From Macrophomina tecta (Eukaryota; Ascomycota; Dothideomycetes; Botryosphaeriales; Botryosphaeriaceae): 64,000 nucleotides of DNA. The stretch lies in assembly GCA_024180945.1 (NCBI GenBank), contig JAKSGN010000007.1:62001-126000 (forward strand), written 5' to 3'. The position numbers and the translations under genes are program-made. Below, piece after piece: positions 33,743 to 42,698 of the stretch. The notes under the pieces are model-generated. The model did not search any database and had not been told where the DNA came from. It was given only the letters and a program-made list of their open reading frames with translations. Numbering within the stretch: the stretch's first letter is position 1; each line of letters starts with the position of its first letter.

Positions 33743-34120
33743 CGGGTACGGTGGATTCAGGTACGGTGGATTCAGAAAAAGAAGTCGGATTTGCGTTAGA
33801 CCGAGATATGTTATAGAGTAAGGTCAGGCGATAAGATTTTTTGCCTGACCCCAATGCAGCAACCGTCTGAGGCTCAGTCGGTTGGTGAGCCCACACAAAC
33901 GATCCGTCAAGAAATGAATTCTGCGAAAAGATCGGTTGGCCGGTTGCGAATTAGTCGGTTGGGGTTCCCGGCCGAAAATCGAGGATGCGACCCGCCAGGG
34001 TTTTGCGGGCGCGCCCGGAGGCCCGCGGGCGCGTTCGAACGGGCCGGAAAGTCGTCGTGGCGGCGATGAAGTTAATGGTCAAAGGTGAGGTTGAGGGTTG
34101 AAGTTGATGAGGGCGCCGCT

Positions 34121-37100
34121 CGCACGGGCCCCGGGCGGCGCGCGGGGGGAATAAAAAGAAAGTTCGCCGGGTAGGTTAGGGGAGTAAAAAGACCCCGGAC
34201 GCCAACCCCAACCCCAAGTTACCCCAAGTAACCCCAAGCAAGAAAGGCATGGCCGGTTTCGCCGGGTAGATTAGGGTTAAGGGAGCGATAGACGGAGCGC
34301 CCCCGGACGAGTCAGAAAGTTCAGTCAACCGGGGTTTCGATTGGATCGGTGCACCCCGGGTGGTAGTCAGATACAATCCACGGATGCAGGGCCCGAGGCA
34401 GCCGGAGGGTAAGAACGCGTGTTATAGCAAGGGGCGGAGCGCGCGCGCCGACGCGCGGGTTAGCAGGGGGAAGACGCGTTCGCCCAGGAGTAGTAGTAGC
34501 AGCAGCAGCAGCACCACCACCACCACAATAATCCATATCGTGTAAACCGTCAGTTAGCCAGTCGGTCGAGTAGTAAGCCGAGCGAGCAAATAATTAAACA
34601 GACCAGCCAGCCAGCCAGCCAGCCAGCCAACCGATTATGGAGCCGTTCAAGCACGTGCCCGAATTTAACGCCGTTATTTGCACGGATTGCGGATTCGCCG
34701 TTTTGGCCCGCCAGGTAGACGCGCATTTACGGGGGCCGAAGCATCGGTTCAGCGGCGCCGATAGGCAGAGAATCATCGAAGCGATCGAGGCGATCGACGG
34801 GTTGATTTGCAGCGAGGACCAGTTATCCGCACACCGGTTGGGAGGGTGCCCGGGGCGAGGAATCCAAGCCATCCAGCATATACCGGTGTACGAGGACGGA
34901 TTCGCGTGCACCATGCAGGCAGGCAGGAGAGGCGACGAAGGAGAGGAAGAGGAGCAGGAGCAGGAGCAGGAGCGGGAGCAGGAGGAAGAAGGGCCGGGGG
35001 AGGGAGGAGAGACAAGAAAGAGGGAGTGTTTGTATATTTGCCGGAGCGAGGACGGCATCAAGCGGCATTGCCGGACCGTCCACGGGTGGGTGAACAGCCA
35101 GCAGAAGGGCGGATCGTTGGCACAGCGGCGCAGGGCGCACGCAATTCCCAGGCCGTGGCGGACGAACGTGCGGTGTCAGACGTTATTCCGCCAGGGGCGC
35201 GGCCGACACCAGTATTTCGAGGTGTCGGGCCCGGCAGGAGAGGGCGATCAGCGAGGAAGAGAGGCGGCGGCGGCGGCAGCAGCAGCAGCAGCAGTGGCGG
35301 GACAGATCAGCCAGCACGTCCGTCAGCAGACCGAGGCGCGGATGAAGGCGGCGGACGAGCGGCGCAAGACGGTAGTGCGGCCGCAGGAGAAGTTGGAGGC
35401 CGACCCGTGGTTGAAGCGGACCGGATGGACGGAGCATTTGGCCGGGTTGGCCACGGAGGATTTGAAGCGGCACGTGGAGTTGCCGGCGGAGGAGCAGCAG
35501 CGGCAAGAGGAGGAGGACAGGGATGAGGCGGAGCAGCGCAGAGGAGGCGAGAGAGGCGGGAGAGGCGGGAATAGAGGCACCACCACCAGCGATCGAATCG
35601 AGCGGGACCGACGGCGGCGCGAGCGGACGCAGACGCAGATTTTGGCCATCATGTGCCAGAGTTTCGGCGAGATGATCGACAAGGCGCAGCAGACCGTTTT
35701 GGCGTCCGTCAGCATCGAGGTGTTGTTCGAGATGATCCGCAAGGAGGCCAACGTCAAGCCGGCGTACCCGTTCGAGGCCCGCATGGGCGACGACACCAAG
35801 CAGCGGTATAAGCAGGCGTGGCAGCGGATCATCGGTTACGTTTTCCGCACGCACGGCATGGCCAGGGTGGTGAGAAGGAGAGGCGGGAGGGGTGCGAGGG
35901 GCGGGAGCAGGAGCGGAGGAGCAGAGGAGGGAGAGGGAGAGGGAGGAGCGGGGCAGGAAGGGCAGGGACAGACCAAGAGGCCGCCGTACGAGTTAACCGC
36001 CGAACAGAAGATGGCGTTGTACGATTTCATCGAGGAGGCCAGGTTAGAGTGGGCGGAGGGGAGGGCGGCGGAGATGGCGGCGCCGGTGGAGGAGAATGTC
36101 GAGGATGGCGACGCGGACGACGATCCGGAGGACGAGGAGGACGGCGGAGGGGGCATGAACGGGTGGACGGAGGTGGTTGACGAGGAGGTGGCGAATGACG
36201 GCGGCAGCGGCAGCAGCAGCAGCAGCAACGACGAAGAGGAGGAAGAGGAGGAAGCCATGAGCGCATTGGAGAGCAAGTGTTTGGCGTTTTGCATCAGTTT
36301 GTTAGACCACCAGACCGAGGACGGCAGCCACGTCAGCGCGTTGGTCAGCGGGTTGGCCGTTTTGGGCATCGACGAGGACGGCAAGGGGTGGCAGAGCGCG
36401 TTGGTGTACACGCCCAGATTGTCGGCGGTGATCAAGTTGGCGCGGATGATGGTGGTCCAAAGCGCGCGGCAGGCGGCCAGGGACAGCGGCGACGGCAGGA
36501 TTTGGCGCCGGGTGAGGGCGATGGTGGACCGGTTTATGGTCAGGAACGCGCCGACGCCGATGAGTTGGATGTACGACGCGCGCACGTACGGCATGAAGAT
36601 CAGGTACACGACGACGGCGGCCGGGGCGGTGCGGTGGGAGGGCGCGGACGGCGACACGTTGTCGTACCGGGGCATCGAGTTCGGCATGGACGGGTTCAGG
36701 GCGTGGGTGCACGGGTTGGCGGGCGACGGCCGGAGCGCGTTGGTGGAGGAGATCATGCAGGTGACGGCCGGCCAGGAGCGGGTCGGGGGGCATTTGCCGG
36801 CCATCGCGTGGGACCGATTGCACGACAACCCGAGCGCGGCGGAGCCGGGGTGGTATTTCGTCAAGGACCCGCGCAACCGGTTCGGCGTGGACGGCGAGTG
36901 GTGGTTGTTCGACCGGTTGATCGCGCGCCGGCGGGACGAGCAGAGGTGGCAGTTCATCGCCAACCCGGACGAGGACCCCGGCCGGCACCCGGTCAGGTGG
37001 AACCGCGAGCACGTCGAGGCGTTCGGGCGCGCGGTCGGCCGGTTCAAGGAGCAGTTGGCCGTTTTGATGCACATCACCGGCGGCGGGCCGGCGCGGGTGC

Positions 37101-39952
37101 CGGAGTTGATGAGCGTGCGGTATTGCAACACGGCCAACGGCGGGCAGCGCAACGTGTTCGTCGAGGACGGATTGATGGTGTACGTGACCCGGTACCACAA
37201 GGGGCACGGCAAGGACGGCAGTTTGAAGGTCATCCACCGGTATTTGCCGCGCGAGGTCGGCGAGTTGTTGATGTGGTACATTTGGTTGGTCATCCCGTTC
37301 GAGCGGCGGTTGGCGTTCGCGGCGGACGGCAGGGACAGGCCGCCGGAGGAGAGCGGGTTCATTTGGAGCCAGGAGGGGCCGGGCGCGGCCAAGTGGACGG
37401 CCAGCCGGTTCCGCAAGGCGTTGAAGCGGGAGAGCAAGATGCGGATGGGCGTCGAGGTGGGCGTGGCCGCGTACCGGCAGTGCGTCCAGGCGATCGGCAA
37501 CAAGTTCATCAAGGGAGATCATTTTTTCGACGCCGACGAGGAGGAGGAGGCGGACGAGGAGGAAGGGGGGGAGGGGGGCAGAAGTCACACGTGGGACATG
37601 CAGTTCGGGCACACGACGCGCATGGCGGGCGCCGTGTACGGGCGGTTGATAGTCGAGGCGGCGCAGGAGTTGAAGCCGGTGATGGAGCGGTACAGGGCGG
37701 CGAGCGTCAGATTCCACCAGTTCCAGCAGCACGCGTCGGCGTTGCGGCAGTTGCGGCAGCAGGCCGGCAAGAAGCGGTCGGCGGCGGCGGTAGAAGCGGA
37801 GGTGATGAACGCCCATTTCAGGCGGTGGAAGAAGGTCAAGACGGTGGACAGGCGGCAGGTGTTGCGCGAGTTGACGGGCAAGAGGGACGCCGAGTTCAGG
37901 GGGGTGCAGGAGGAGGCGGTCGAGGCGGTGGTGGAGGGCCGCAGCCCGTTGTTGGTGGTGATGGGCACGGGGGCGGGCAAGAGCGTGGCGTTCATGATCC
38001 CGGCGTTGTGCGCGGCGGCCGTGGGCGAGCAGGGCACGACGGTGGTGGTGGTGCCGTTGAATTCGTTGAGGGAGAACATGGTGGACCGGTGCCGGCGGGC
38101 GGGCATCACGGCGGCGGAGTGGGACAGGCGGCGGCCGGAGGAGGCGTCCGTCGTTTTCGTGACGCCGGAGTCGGCGGCGACCAAGGCGTTCGGCGGGTTT
38201 TTGGAGCGGTTGAGGAGCCGGCAGCGGTTGGACCGGATCGTGGTCGACGAATGCCACACGGCGTTGGACGGGCGGGGCAGTTTCCGGCCGAAGTTGCAGG
38301 AGTTGGGCGAGTTGGCGAGGGCGGAGACGCAGATGGTCATGTTGACGGCGACGTTGCCGCCGGCGGAGGAGCGGCGGTTGTTGGACATCATGAACGTGAG
38401 GGGGGAGGAAGTGGTGAGGTTCCGGGCGCGGACGACGCGCGCGAACGTGCGGTACAGGGTGGTGCGGGCGGTCGGGGCGAGCAAGCAGGGCGAGTTGATC
38501 GCCGCGGTAGTGCAGGAGGTGCGGCGGTTGCAGGAGCGGTTGGGGATTCAGCAAAGTCGAGATCGAGATGAAGATGAAGACCAAGATCAAGATCAAGGTC
38601 AAGGTCAAGGTCAAGGTCAAGGGCGAGATCAGGGTCGGGATCAGGATCGAGGCCGAAACCGAGAGCAAGGGCACGAGCAAGAGCACAGTCAACATCAGAA
38701 TCAAAACCAGGACCGGACGCGCCCGGGAGGCGGCGGCAGGATCGTGGTGTACAGCAATAGCACGAAGCGGGCGGAGCGTTTAGCCCAGGCATTGGGGTGC
38801 AACGCGTACCACGGGCAGCAGAAGGACAAGGAGCAGAAGTCGAGGAATTTAGCGCATTGGGCGTACGAGAGCGGGCGGTTGATCGTGGCGACGAACGCGT
38901 TGGGTTTGGGCATCGACGTGCCGGACATCAGGGCGGTCGTGCACGCGGAAAGACCGGCCAGTTTGGTGGAATACGGGCAGGAGAGCGGCAGGGCGGGCAG
39001 GGACGGGCAGGCCAGCGAGGCGGTCATCGTGGACAGCGGCGAGAGGTGGATGAGGGCGGCAACGCAGTACGACGTCGGCAACGAGCGCGCGAGAGCGGAG
39101 ATGGACAGGTTCATGAGCGGGCGGCGGTGCCGGCGGGCCGTCATCGACGGTTACATGGACGGCAACGGGGAGAGGACGAGGTGCAGGGGCGAGGAAGGGG
39201 AGGTGGTTTGCGACGTTTGCGAGGCGGATTTGCAGAAAGAGCAGCAGCAGCAGCGAGGAGAGCAGGGACAGGAGCGGGAGCGAGAGCGAGAACAGCAGGA
39301 GCAAGAGCGTTTGTTCGCCACGTTCCAGCAGCAGCAGCGCGGGAGGAGGGACGTTCACAAGCGGTTCATGCAGAAGATCGCGGACGAGGTGGCGGAGGTG
39401 GAGGAGTTGAACGGATTTTTGGAGCGTTGGTCGGGCCATTGCAGTTTGTGCCATTACCGCGGCCGGCGGAGGACGAGGCACGATTTGAGCGAGTGCCCGG
39501 AGGGCGAGGCGGCGTGGGCGTTGAGCCGGAGGAGCAGGGGGACGAGGGGCAGGATCAGGATGCAGCCGTTCGCCGGTTGCAGGCATTGCGGGGTGCCGCA
39601 GTTGATTTGCCAGCGGTGGCAGCAGAGGGAGGATGGCGAGACGGGGTGGTGGGTGGAGGTGCCGGGGGTCCGGTGTCAGCACCGGGACGGGGTGATGGTA
39701 GAGGTGTTGGTGGTGATGATGGCGGAAAGCGAGCGGGCGCGGTGTTTGGTGGACGCGTGGATGAGCCGGCACCACGTGGACGAGCAGTTGAGCGAAGCGG
39801 CGGTGAGGTGGTTGGCGGAGGGGAAGGCGGCAGCGTCGGGCCCGCCGTTGGACAGGGCGTTGGCGTGGATGGGGCAGAGGGTGTTGTGGGGAGGTGCGGA
39901 GGCGACGATGTTGGCGAGGTTGTTCCATCAGTTGGCGGTTGTAACGAGCGGG
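34121..39952 (+). other. 5.8-kb tract with no CT dinucleotide on the plus strand
   Basis: Reading line by line, I find no 5'-CT-3' between the CT at 34119-34120 and the first CT inside the solo LTR at 39953-39954, while AG is abundant throughout. The tract covers about 0.5 kb of non-coding leader and the whole surviving TLH gene. Left of 34119 only a few CTs occur back to the LINE edge (33611), so the depletion probably marks the entire repeat/TLH module. Confidence 0.9.
34603..34629. repeat. (AGCC)n microsatellite before the TLH start codon
   Basis: Six to seven ccag/agcc units end 8 bp before the ATG at 34637; an (AGC)n(ACC)n tract lies at 34496-34526 in the same leader. Confidence 0.9.
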
Positions 39953-40015
39953 CCTCTGCCTCTAAGGATCCAAACACCGAAGAGGGAGAAAACCTGTCGA
40001 GGGGGTTTTCCTTGA
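34637..40015 (+). CDS. Telomere-linked RecQ-type helicase (TLH) with OrsD-like zinc finger; 3' end replaced by LTR
   Basis: A 1792-codon ORF from the ATG at 34637. Residues 15-36 form a C2H2 finger (CTDCGFAVLARQVDAHL..H) of the OrsD/DUF3505 type, and a second Cys/His pair set follows (CLYICRSEDGIKRHCRTVH). A long Glu/Arg-rich middle is followed by a superfamily-2 helicase core: Walker A MGTGAGKS at about 1110-1116, DECH at 1204, LTATLPP, a Gln/Asp/Arg low-complexity insert at about 1308-1360, the second RecA lobe with NALGLGIDVPDIRAVVHAE and motif VI QESGRAGRDG at about 1448, then Cys/His clusters (CDVCEADL, CSLCHYRG, CRHCGVPQLICQR). This architecture fits subtelomeric TLH genes. Leu is encoded almost only by TTG, as no CT exists in the gene. 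From 39940 the frame runs into an LTR, so the last ~25 residues are foreign and the native C-terminus is lost. Confidence 0.85.
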   Translation: MEPFKHVPEFNAVICTDCGFAVLARQVDAHLRGPKHRFSGADRQRIIEAIEAIDGLICSEDQLSAHRLGGCPGRGIQAIQHIPVYEDGFACTMQAGRRGDEGEEEEQEQEQEREQEEEGPGEGGETRKRECLYICRSEDGIKRHCRTVHGWVNSQQKGGSLAQRRRAHAIPRPWRTNVRCQTLFRQGRGRHQYFEVSGPAGEGDQRGREAAAAAAAAAAVAGQISQHVRQQTEARMKAADERRKTVVRPQEKLEADPWLKRTGWTEHLAGLATEDLKRHVELPAEEQQRQEEEDRDEAEQRRGGERGGRGGNRGTTTSDRIERDRRRRERTQTQILAIMCQSFGEMIDKAQQTVLASVSIEVLFEMIRKEANVKPAYPFEARMGDDTKQRYKQAWQRIIGYVFRTHGMARVVRRRGGRGARGGSRSGGAEEGEGEGGAGQEGQGQTKRPPYELTAEQKMALYDFIEEARLEWAEGRAAEMAAPVEENVEDGDADDDPEDEEDGGGGMNGWTEVVDEEVANDGGSGSSSSSNDEEEEEEEAMSALESKCLAFCISLLDHQTEDGSHVSALVSGLAVLGIDEDGKGWQSALVYTPRLSAVIKLARMMVVQSARQAARDSGDGRIWRRVRAMVDRFMVRNAPTPMSWMYDARTYGMKIRYTTTAAGAVRWEGADGDTLSYRGIEFGMDGFRAWVHGLAGDGRSALVEEIMQVTAGQERVGGHLPAIAWDRLHDNPSAAEPGWYFVKDPRNRFGVDGEWWLFDRLIARRRDEQRWQFIANPDEDPGRHPVRWNREHVEAFGRAVGRFKEQLAVLMHITGGGPARVPELMSVRYCNTANGGQRNVFVEDGLMVYVTRYHKGHGKDGSLKVIHRYLPREVGELLMWYIWLVIPFERRLAFAADGRDRPPEESGFIWSQEGPGAAKWTASRFRKALKRESKMRMGVEVGVAAYRQCVQAIGNKFIKGDHFFDADEEEEADEEEGGEGGRSHTWDMQFGHTTRMAGAVYGRLIVEAAQELKPVMERYRAASVRFHQFQQHASALRQLRQQAGKKRSAAAVEAEVMNAHFRRWKKVKTVDRRQVLRELTGKRDAEFRGVQEEAVEAVVEGRSPLLVVMGTGAGKSVAFMIPALCAAAVGEQGTTVVVVPLNSLRENMVDRCRRAGITAAEWDRRRPEEASVVFVTPESAATKAFGGFLERLRSRQRLDRIVVDECHTALDGRGSFRPKLQELGELARAETQMVMLTATLPPAEERRLLDIMNVRGEEVVRFRARTTRANVRYRVVRAVGASKQGELIAAVVQEVRRLQERLGIQQSRDRDEDEDQDQDQGQGQGQGQGRDQGRDQDRGRNREQGHEQEHSQHQNQNQDRTRPGGGGRIVVYSNSTKRAERLAQALGCNAYHGQQKDKEQKSRNLAHWAYESGRLIVATNALGLGIDVPDIRAVVHAERPASLVEYGQESGRAGRDGQASEAVIVDSGERWMRAATQYDVGNERARAEMDRFMSGRRCRRAVIDGYMDGNGERTRCRGEEGEVVCDVCEADLQKEQQQQRGEQGQEREREREQQEQERLFATFQQQQRGRRDVHKRFMQKIADEVAEVEELNGFLERWSGHCSLCHYRGRRRTRHDLSECPEGEAAWALSRRSRGTRGRIRMQPFAGCRHCGVPQLICQRWQQREDGETGWWVEVPGVRCQHRDGVMVEVLVVMMAESERARCLVDAWMSRHHVDEQLSEAAVRWLAEGKAAASGPPLDRALAWMGQRVLWGGAEATMLARLFHQLAVVTSGPLPLRIQTPKREKTCRGGFP

Positions 40016-40428
40016 GTGGGTACAAGAAGAGGGTGAGAGCAAGTCGAACACGTGACAAGACTGAGCACTGCGTGCGAAGGCCGTGTTACTAACAATGTGC
40101 TGAATTGTTATTGAAGTTGACCACGAAGGTCAAAGCTATCTAAGGAGTGTGGTTTATATACAAGTAGGAAAGTGTATACAATCTAGTTTCTGATCCGTCT
40201 GCTCTGTCCCTCGGGAGGGCGGTGACCTTGGGAGCAGACAGAGTAGCTTGTCCTGCTCTGGGTGCTCTGTGGTGTTCCGGTCCGAGCGCCTTCGGAGCAG
40301 TGAGAGCACTATCTTGGCGTCACGTGCTTCACGTGAGCGCGCGTGGGTCCTTTCCACGCCGCACCCGAGCTCCCCACTTACTACCTCATCCTGCTGTTCC
40401 CTAACCCTGTGGAGGCTGCGCCGTAACA
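39940..40428. mobile_element. Solo LTR (copia-like), 489 bp
   Basis: Begins tgtaacg and ends cgtaaca, near-perfect short inverted ends of the TG..CA type. It carries a TATA-like gtttatatacaagtagg at 40151-40167, as in many copia LTRs. CT dinucleotides are normal from 39953 on, marking it as different DNA from the TLH gene. No internal retroelement sequence is adjacent. The 5-bp flanks (gcggt on the left, catgg on the right) do not match, so this is not a simple insertion with solo-LTR formation. Confidence 0.65.
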
Positions 40429-40747
40429 CATGGTCTGCGCGATTCTGCGTGGAATGACTTGGAGGGAGATTAAGAAGGAGTTTCACGAGCGTTTCCCCGC
40501 CGGCCAGAAGCGACGCCATCAAGAAGCCGGCCTACGGCCGACGTACCCAGAGCGACAACGCACATCTGGGGCCCTGATCTGTGCATACTACCGCATCCGT
40601 AAACAGTGGGGTATCCCGAAGGTCCGCGGTGTCGCAGACGAGCAAAAACCAGAGGTCAAGGCTGTCGTTAGAGAGAAAGTCATGAACATGGAGCAATCTA
40701 CTGACTTGAAGGCCTTTATGCAGCAGTACCGTTGGGTTTCGAAGTAG
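40429..40747 (+). pseudogene. 5'-truncated HTH-like hypothetical gene
   Basis: An open frame ending at 40747 reads VCAILRGMTWREIKKEFHER, then RTSGALICAYYRIRKQWGIP. Its W-x-E/R-I-x-x-x-(F) ... R-x-x-G(A/G)L-x-C-A/V-Y-Y-R pattern is that of small Myb/HTH-like proteins common in ascomycetes. The frame begins exactly at the LTR boundary: the only available ATG (40430) is formed at the junction, so the natural N-terminus has probably been lost. The C-terminal half (KPEVKAVVREKVMNMEQSTD) is charged and helical. It may still be expressed from the LTR promoter. Confidence 0.5.
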
Positions 40748-42275
40748 ATCCTGGGAATTTCTTTCAGCCCGGCTCTTTCATTTGTATTTTATCACTTACG
40801 AAGACGGTTTCCTGAGTTCTTTAGTCATAACTTCTTCTTTGGCCTTCTGCGAGCGATTTCATTTTCCACTGGCACCGCTTGGATGCAAAGTTTGTCCTCT
40901 TCCACTGCTTTGCTACGGCGGCCTACAGCGTTTAATTTTCATTGATGACTCTGAGTCTGCCAGCTCGGGACCCAAGGCCACGGTACATCAACAAGCTTTT
41001 AAGATTTCCGTTCTTCTGACCTCCTCACCTGCAGCAATAGACAGGGTGGTCATTTGAAAGCAACTAATATCTTTATAGATTTCTAAAGTCTCTTGGGCTC
41101 TTGACCATCTTACGCGGTTACAGAGTATAGTATTGAGTGTTTATGCGTTTGAATTAGCATTGTTCCATACATGTCGTGCCATATGCTACGTTTTGATCTG
41201 CTGTTTGCGTAACACGTCTAAAGTTTTAGCTCTTAGCCTTGAAGGCTTTCAGCGGTCCCTGGACGAGCAGAATCTTCAAGACTATTTCTTCTCGCCAGGT
41301 ATGGCTGACAGGATCAGCTTCTTCCGCTGATTGCGTACCCCAAGGTGTGCCACATGACAAGGGGCTGCCTTAGGCACTGCTCCTCGCGTAGGCGCCTCAC
41401 TGCCTTAGCCTTTCCCGCTTTAACGCCCAGCCGTCGAGCTGCTCATGCGCCAGCTTCCGTCTTAAAGTCTAGTTGCCGCCGTAGCCTCCGCCGCTGTACT
41501 TATCTCAGTCCACACGCGCTCGAGGTTCGCGGCACTCATATGCAAGGCGCTAACTTGGCGAGGCTGCTACTAACCAACTTCCAACGTCTGTGCAAGGGCA
41601 AAAACCTTTTAAGTACCCACTTGACCTTGTTAAGCCCGAAAATGTCTATCGTAAGCAAAGCATGGTGCGAATGCGGCGCAGACATTGGCCGACCCGTTCA
41701 TGGGACCCCCTTGTGGGAGTACGCCTCTGATCTCCGAACTCGATCCTTTCTGATGGCCCGAGCATCGCTTGGTTGCCTTAAAAGAGTGGGGCAGTTGAAT
41801 TGTGAGCCAGAAGCCCGGATATGCATTTAGGTCACCATTTCTTCAAAAGCTGCTTTTAAGGTTGTCATCTCTTCTCTCGTCCACATTCTTCCTGCTCGAC
41901 TATGTCATCAAGGACACCCCGAATCAAAGTGTCTAGCCGAAAGCCTATATAAGGCCAAAATGGACACCTTATTTCATTTTGACAAAAACTCCTCTTCGAC
42001 AAGCCCCTCCGATCCACCTCTACCTCCGTGATCCCATTCTTGACATCAACGCCAAATTACACAGTCACTGCCCAACAGCACCGTACCAGCAAAGCCCTAA
42101 CACTCCGCCGATCACAACCGCAAGCGCTCGCGGAACATTGAACCTCGCACTCTCCGCGCACGCGACTGCAGCGACTGCAGCCCGCCATGACTCCATTGCC
42201 AGCTCTGTCTGTGACTAGCTTCAGGATTGAGATATCCGAAAGCAGGAGATTTTGAGGACGTCGTCCGGCCCCCGG
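40748..42275. other. Intergenic region without a supportable gene
   Basis: Overlapping short frames (for example 41345-41830) lack convincing composition or homology. No repeats of note seen. Confidence 0.45.
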
Positions 42276-42698
42276 TCACGAATGAGGAAGCGTTTCGGGC
42301 AGGCCGAGAAACTCCCTCCAGTCGTCCCATACGACCCATTCGGGGCTACCTTCGGTACACTGGCGTATCATTGCGTATATATGCACGGGATCACCATTGT
42401 AAAGGTTGAAAGAGAGCATGCTGGTGCTGTTGGTGGTCTCAACTGAGCTAGCAGTGTCGCTGGTGGTGATAGGGCTGGTGGCTGCGCCATTGCCGGGGGT
42501 GTTGTTGCCCTTCTGGTCGTTGGCAATGACAGCGTTGCTGCTGCTGTTGCCGTTCGGATCGTCCTCGATGGTAATAGCACTCCTGCCGTTGCCGTTCGGG
42601 TCGCTGATGATGGCAATGCTGCATTCACGGCTACTGCTGGCGAAGATGGAAGTTGAACAAGTGGCGGAATTGGTGTGGGTGATGTCGAGAAGAGCCAT
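42276..42698 (-). CDS. Small Ser/Asn/Thr-rich hypothetical protein, 140 aa
   Basis: Minus-strand ORF; I use the first ATG at 42698 (MALLDITHTN). The first ~95 residues are low-complexity, with repeated DPNGN/DQKGN words and Ser/Thr runs; the last ~45 residues look ordered (FNLYNGDPVHIYAMIRQ, then WVVWDDWREFLGLPETLP). Two imperfect coding repeats (SDPNGNGRSAITIEDDPNGN) suggest internal duplication. No signal peptide in this frame. Function unknown, and existence as a gene is uncertain because compositional bias alone can keep such frames open. Confidence 0.35.
   Translation of the reverse strand: MALLDITHTNSATCSTSIFASSSRECSIAIISDPNGNGRSAITIEDDPNGNSSSNAVIANDQKGNNTPGNGAATSPITTSDTASSVETTNSTSMLSFNLYNGDPVHIYAMIRQCTEGSPEWVVWDDWREFLGLPETLPHS

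Noticed and set aside
33862..33890. ggctcagtcggttggtgagcc looks like a tRNA D-arm/A-box
   Set aside because: No acceptor stem, anticodon arm or B-box at the required distances; the segment aligns better with the HET fragment near 29880.
36277..38704. Very long open frames on both strands inside the TLH gene
   Set aside because: They overlap a helicase with all motifs in the right order; their openness follows from high GC and the absence of CT (no TAG on the minus strand), and their compositions are biased (Arg/Gly or Pro/His runs).
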